Part shown: piece by piece, positions 31,222 to 33,571 of the stretch
Layout of the letters: every line of letters starts with the position of its first letter
Numbering within the stretch: the first letter of the stretch is position 1
DNA from: Bacteroidia bacterium
Lineage (GTDB): Bacteria; Bacteroidota; Bacteroidia; Flavobacteriales; Flavobacteriaceae
DNA: 33,571 bases
Assembly: GCA_030429455.1 (NCBI GenBank)
Contig: JAUIFC010000025.1
Span: 1 to 33,571, forward strand
Direction: 5' to 3'
Made by a program: the position numbers and the translations under genes
The notes under the pieces: model-generated
The model's input: the letters and a program-made list of their open reading frames with translations, nothing else
The model's database searches: none
What the model was told of the DNA's origin: nothing

Positions 31222-32418
31222 TTAGGCTAATTTTGATGCCCTTGAAGAGGCAATTTTTGAAGCTAAAAATCCAAGAATTATTGTTGTTAAGATGACAACA
31301 AAAAAGGTCATAAGGCTTAATTTAACAGGGTAGGGCAGTGAAGAAGTGATGTATATGATGCCAAATTGAAGTTGTAACCAAACAACAATTACCCCGATAA
31401 GGATTCCTGCTACAGAGCCTAAAACGCTTGTAATCATACCTTGAAGAAAGAAAATGAAATTGATTTGAGAAGGTGTCGCGCCAAGATGAGAAAGTGTGGC
31501 AATATTTTCTCTTTTGTCGATAATGGACATGATGATCGAACCAATTAAATTGAATAATGCAATGATAATAACCAAAGTGCTGATAAGATACACCATCAAA
31601 TTTTCTGTATTCAACATTTTGTAAAGTTGGTCGTTGAGCTGTAATCTTGTTTTTACTTCTACGGACGCACCAAAGAGCGATGCAATTGCCGATTTTATAT
31701 TCTCCGCATTAGCTTCTGGTGCCAGAGCAATTTCAATACTCGAATATTCTGAATTTTCGTAATTCAATAAATCCCTTGCCAATGTATGGGAGCAAAACAC
31801 ATAGCTGTTGTTGTATTCTTCCGAAATGCCAAATATTCCTCTTACGCTTGTCGGCATATTTTTAAAAGCGTTCGTTGGATTGATGATTTGACCTTTTCCC
31901 GGTTTAGGAACTATAAAATTTAAATAGGCAGTTTGATCTAAAAGTCCCACGGATAATTGTCTGCTTAAACCATTTCCAAGTACAACTTGGTACGGCATGG
32001 AAGGGTTGAGCCACTGCCCTAAAAAAACATTTCCTCTTACATCGTTGACCTTTACATAATTTGTGTCGATAGCTTTGAGTATTGCCGGGACATATTTGTC
32101 TTTAAAATTCAGGATGGTTTTTTCCTCAATGACCAACGCCGTATGCTGTACGCCATCAATGGATTTAATTTTTGAAAGCATTGTGGTATCCATTTCGAGG
32201 CGTTTGCTTTCAAGAGGAATTACTTTTAAATCAGGATCATATTGATTTGCAAAACTCAATCCAAATTCTTTCAGCCCATCAAATGCAGAAAGAACGATAA
32301 ACAAAGCCAATGATGTTCCAAAAATACCAATGATAGCCAAATAGCTGATGATATTTATGGCATTGTTTTTACTCTTACTTAAAAAGTAGCGCTTGGCGAT
32401 GTAAAATGAAAAGTTCAA
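31222..32418 (-). CDS. FtsX/LolC-type ABC transporter permease
   Basis: An inner-membrane permease of 398 residues. One membrane helix near the N-terminus (about 22-48, after FYIAKRYFLSKSKNNAINII) is followed by a large periplasmic MacB-type core domain (about 50-270). Three C-terminal helices form the FtsX domain (about 275-300, 322-350, 370-392). This is the topology of LolC/LolE and related lipoprotein or envelope-stress transporters; the ATPase is not encoded nearby. It starts with TTG at 32418, overlapping the rbfA stop as TTGA, and the resulting MNFSFYIAKRYF is the normal family start. Linkage to rbfA is common in this phylum. Confidence 0.9.
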   Translation of the reverse strand: MNFSFYIAKRYFLSKSKNNAINIISYLAIIGIFGTSLALFIVLSAFDGLKEFGLSFANQYDPDLKVIPLESKRLEMDTTMLSKIKSIDGVQHTALVIEEKTILNFKDKYVPAILKAIDTNYVKVNDVRGNVFLGQWLNPSMPYQVVLGNGLSRQLSVGLLDQTAYLNFIVPKPGKGQIINPTNAFKNMPTSVRGIFGISEEYNNSYVFCSHTLARDLLNYENSEYSSIEIALAPEANAENIKSAIASLFGASVEVKTRLQLNDQLYKMLNTENLMVYLISTLVIIIALFNLIGSIIMSIIDKRENIATLSHLGATPSQINFIFFLQGMITSVLGSVAGILIGVIVVWLQLQFGIIYITSSLPYPVKLSLMTFFVVILTTIILGFLASKIASSRASKLA

Positions 32419-32807
32419 CGTTTTTTTCTTCTGGATAACAATTCAGGGTTTGTGATAGGATTGTTTTTACCTTTAAATGCATCTTCCACTTCGCTGACAT
32501 AATTGGCCGTATCGTCATGGAAAAAGCGCAATTCTGGAACCCGCCTTAACTGGTTTTTGGTTCGGATGGCCAATTGATGCTTAACTTGGTTAGATAGTTC
32601 CTTTATTTCTTTAAGAATTTGAGCTGTCTTATCGTCTGGAAAAACACTCAAATAGGCTTTAGCTTCTTGCAAATCTGAAGTTACGCTCACTTTGGTAACA
32701 CTTATAATTAAATTTAAGTGCCCGTTTGTTCTTAAATTATGTTGAATGATTTCTGCCAAATCCTTTTGAATGATTTGGCTAATGCGCTGTTGTCTCTGAG
32801 TTTCCAT
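32415..32807 (-). CDS. rbfA: Ribosome-binding factor A (RbfA)
   Basis: A KH-like ribosome maturation factor of 130 residues that binds the 30S subunit and helps 16S rRNA 5'-end processing. The sequence METQRQQRISQIIQKDLAEI, then ISVTKVSVTSDLQEAKAYLSV and LRRVPELRFFHDDT is characteristic. The C-terminus is basic (SRRKKR). It shares 4 bp with the following permease gene, giving a coupled two-gene unit. A TAGTTTTG promoter element lies just before the ATG. Confidence 0.95.
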   Translation of the reverse strand: METQRQQRISQIIQKDLAEIIQHNLRTNGHLNLIISVTKVSVTSDLQEAKAYLSVFPDDKTAQILKEIKELSNQVKHQLAIRTKNQLRRVPELRFFHDDTANYVSEVEDAFKGKNNPITNPELLSRRKKR

Positions 32808-32811
32808 AGTG

Positions 32812-32819
32812 CAAAACTA
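32812..32819 (-). promoter_or_regulatory. Candidate -7 element of rbfA
   Basis: Minus-strand TAGTTTTG matches TAnnTTTG and ends only 4 bases before the rbfA ATG, so the transcript would be nearly leaderless. No -33 TTG is visible at the usual distance. Confidence 0.35.
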
Positions 32820-32922
32820 AGCCTTTAAGCTGAATTCTGATTTATAAGTCCTAAAATATAAAGGGTTCTTTTTACTTCATAAATTTATGTTTAAAGCTGA
32901 ATCATGTATGAAACTCATCTTA

Positions 32923-32930
32923 TAGTTTTG
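32923..32930 (+). promoter_or_regulatory. Candidate -7 element of the small membrane protein gene
   Basis: TAGTTTTG, identical to the element found on the opposite strand before rbfA, lies 15 bp before ATG 32946. Confidence 0.35.
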
Positions 32931-32945
32931 TCGAAAATTTGAATA

Positions 32946-33293
32946 ATGAAACCGCACATCAGCAATTTTATAAACGCTTTCGTCTTAATAGGGATGTCTT
33001 CTTGGGGTTACTTGGTTTCTCCTACACCTTCGATTACTTCTATGATTCCTGCAGCTATTGGGGTATTGCTGCTAGCTTGCCATAGGGGTGTGAAAAAGAA
33101 AAACAAAGCTATTTCGCATATTGCTGTGGTTTTAACACTTTTGATTTTTTTAGCCTTAATTATGCCACTTATTGCAGTGGTTAAAAAGGAAAACATTTTG
33201 GGCATTGTAAGGGTAAGCTTGATGATGTTCACCTCTTTATTGGCGTTCATTGTGTTTGTCATTAGTTTTATAACTGCAAGAAAACAGTCTTAA
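32946..33293 (+). CDS. Small four-helix membrane protein of unknown function
   Basis: A 115-residue protein with four predicted membrane segments at about residues 10-25, 32-46, 57-78 and 88-110, separated by short basic loops (HRGVKKKNKA, VKKEN). The start MKPHISNFINAFVLIGMSSW is good and there is no signal peptide cleavage site. I recognise no named family; similar short hypothetical membrane proteins occur in Bacteroidota. It is divergent from rbfA and convergent with the partial gene at the window end. Confidence 0.7.
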   Translation: MKPHISNFINAFVLIGMSSWGYLVSPTPSITSMIPAAIGVLLLACHRGVKKKNKAISHIAVVLTLLIFLALIMPLIAVVKKENILGIVRVSLMMFTSLLAFIVFVISFITARKQS

Positions 33294-33349
33294 ATCCAAT
33301 TTGTAGATTGAAAACTGAAAAATGAGTGCGTTAATCGCCTTGAAATCAG

Positions 33350-33571
33350 TTAAAGATTTAGGCCATAGACAAAACCTAAAATTCCGATTATTACAGATAG
33401 GACAATAAATAATCCAACAAACAGAGCGATAAACAGTAAAATTTTTAATACCACTTTTCCTAAACTAAGATTCAATAGTTTAGTGTAGGTATAAAAATAA
33501 TAGAATAGCAAAAACACACCTTGTAGTATAGAAAGTCTTTGTGTTGTGAATATGCCAATTACAAAAGCGAT
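33350..33571 (-). CDS. C-terminal end of a multi-pass membrane protein (partial)
   Basis: On the minus strand the frame is open from the window edge for 73 codons to TAA at 33352-33350. It encodes very hydrophobic segments (GVFLLFYYFYTYTKLLNLSL, then KILLFIALFVGLFIVLSVII and GILGFVYGLNL), so it is the end of a membrane protein with at least two helices here. The family cannot be named from this part. Confidence 0.65.
   Translation of the reverse strand: MAFVIGIFTTQRLSILQGVFLLFYYFYTYTKLLNLSLGKVVLKILLFIALFVGLFIVLSVIIGILGFVYGLNL

Overview
This is an AT-rich chromosomal stretch from a member of the Bacteroidota, almost certainly a Flavobacteriaceae species. The evidence is the gene content (SUF operon with the sufT/DUF2480/DUF3078 tail, exosortase XrtF with its partner, rbfA next to an FtsX-type permease, many lipoproteins with acidic residues after the lipidated Cys). 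Several spacers also carry TAnnTTTG-type promoter elements, and Shine-Dalgarno signals are weak. No rRNA, tRNA, CRISPR array, insertion sequence or phage gene was recognised.

Layout. (1) 1-2053: the 5' part of a LysE-type transporter and trmB on the minus strand, then a MurG-like glycosyltransferase on the plus strand. (2) 1985-9762: a PhoR/PhoB-like two-component pair on the minus strand. Divergent from it are a large TonB-dependent receptor and a predicted surface lipoprotein made of three ~302-residue copies of one beta-helix-like domain, closed by a clear terminator. The spacer holds TGTAAA repeats 11 bp apart, so the pair may control the receptor/lipoprotein unit. (3) 9842-17783: the SUF iron-sulfur cluster operon (sufA, sufB, lipoprotein, sufC, interrupted four-helix-bundle gene, sufD, sufS, META-like lipoprotein, sufE, sufT, DUF2480), preceded by a 9-1-9 inverted repeat next to a promoter element. 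(4) 17848-19765: two tandem DUF3078 outer-membrane proteins. (5) 19762-23197: a GAF-domain protein, XrtF plus partner, and an SLC13/TrkA-C transporter. (6) 23480-26546: an LVIVD-type surface lipoprotein and a secreted protein of unknown function. (7) 26624-31088 (minus): a thiolase, a MazEF-like toxin-antitoxin pair and a three-domain PaaZ, i.e. phenylacetate-type catabolism. (8) 31222-33571: rbfA and an FtsX/LolC-type permease, a small membrane protein, and the C-terminal end of another membrane protein.

The most unusual signal is inside the suf operon. Three spacers consist of degenerate tandem heptamers. The sufA-sufB spacer is 7-bp periodic from the sufA stop codon to the sufB start codon, and places TAG/TAA at 12 of 14 consecutive 7-bp steps. 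The other two arrays share a heptamer close to AACYTGA in opposite orientations and flank a four-helix-bundle gene that splits sufC from sufD. That gene is itself interrupted by a one-base shift in a T run. This looks like a small, possibly mobile or recombining module. Other oddities are the triplicated lipoprotein, a PaaZ with an extra DUF1569/DinB-like domain, a degenerate duplicate of the thiolase 3' end, and frequent TTG starts at translationally coupled gene junctions.
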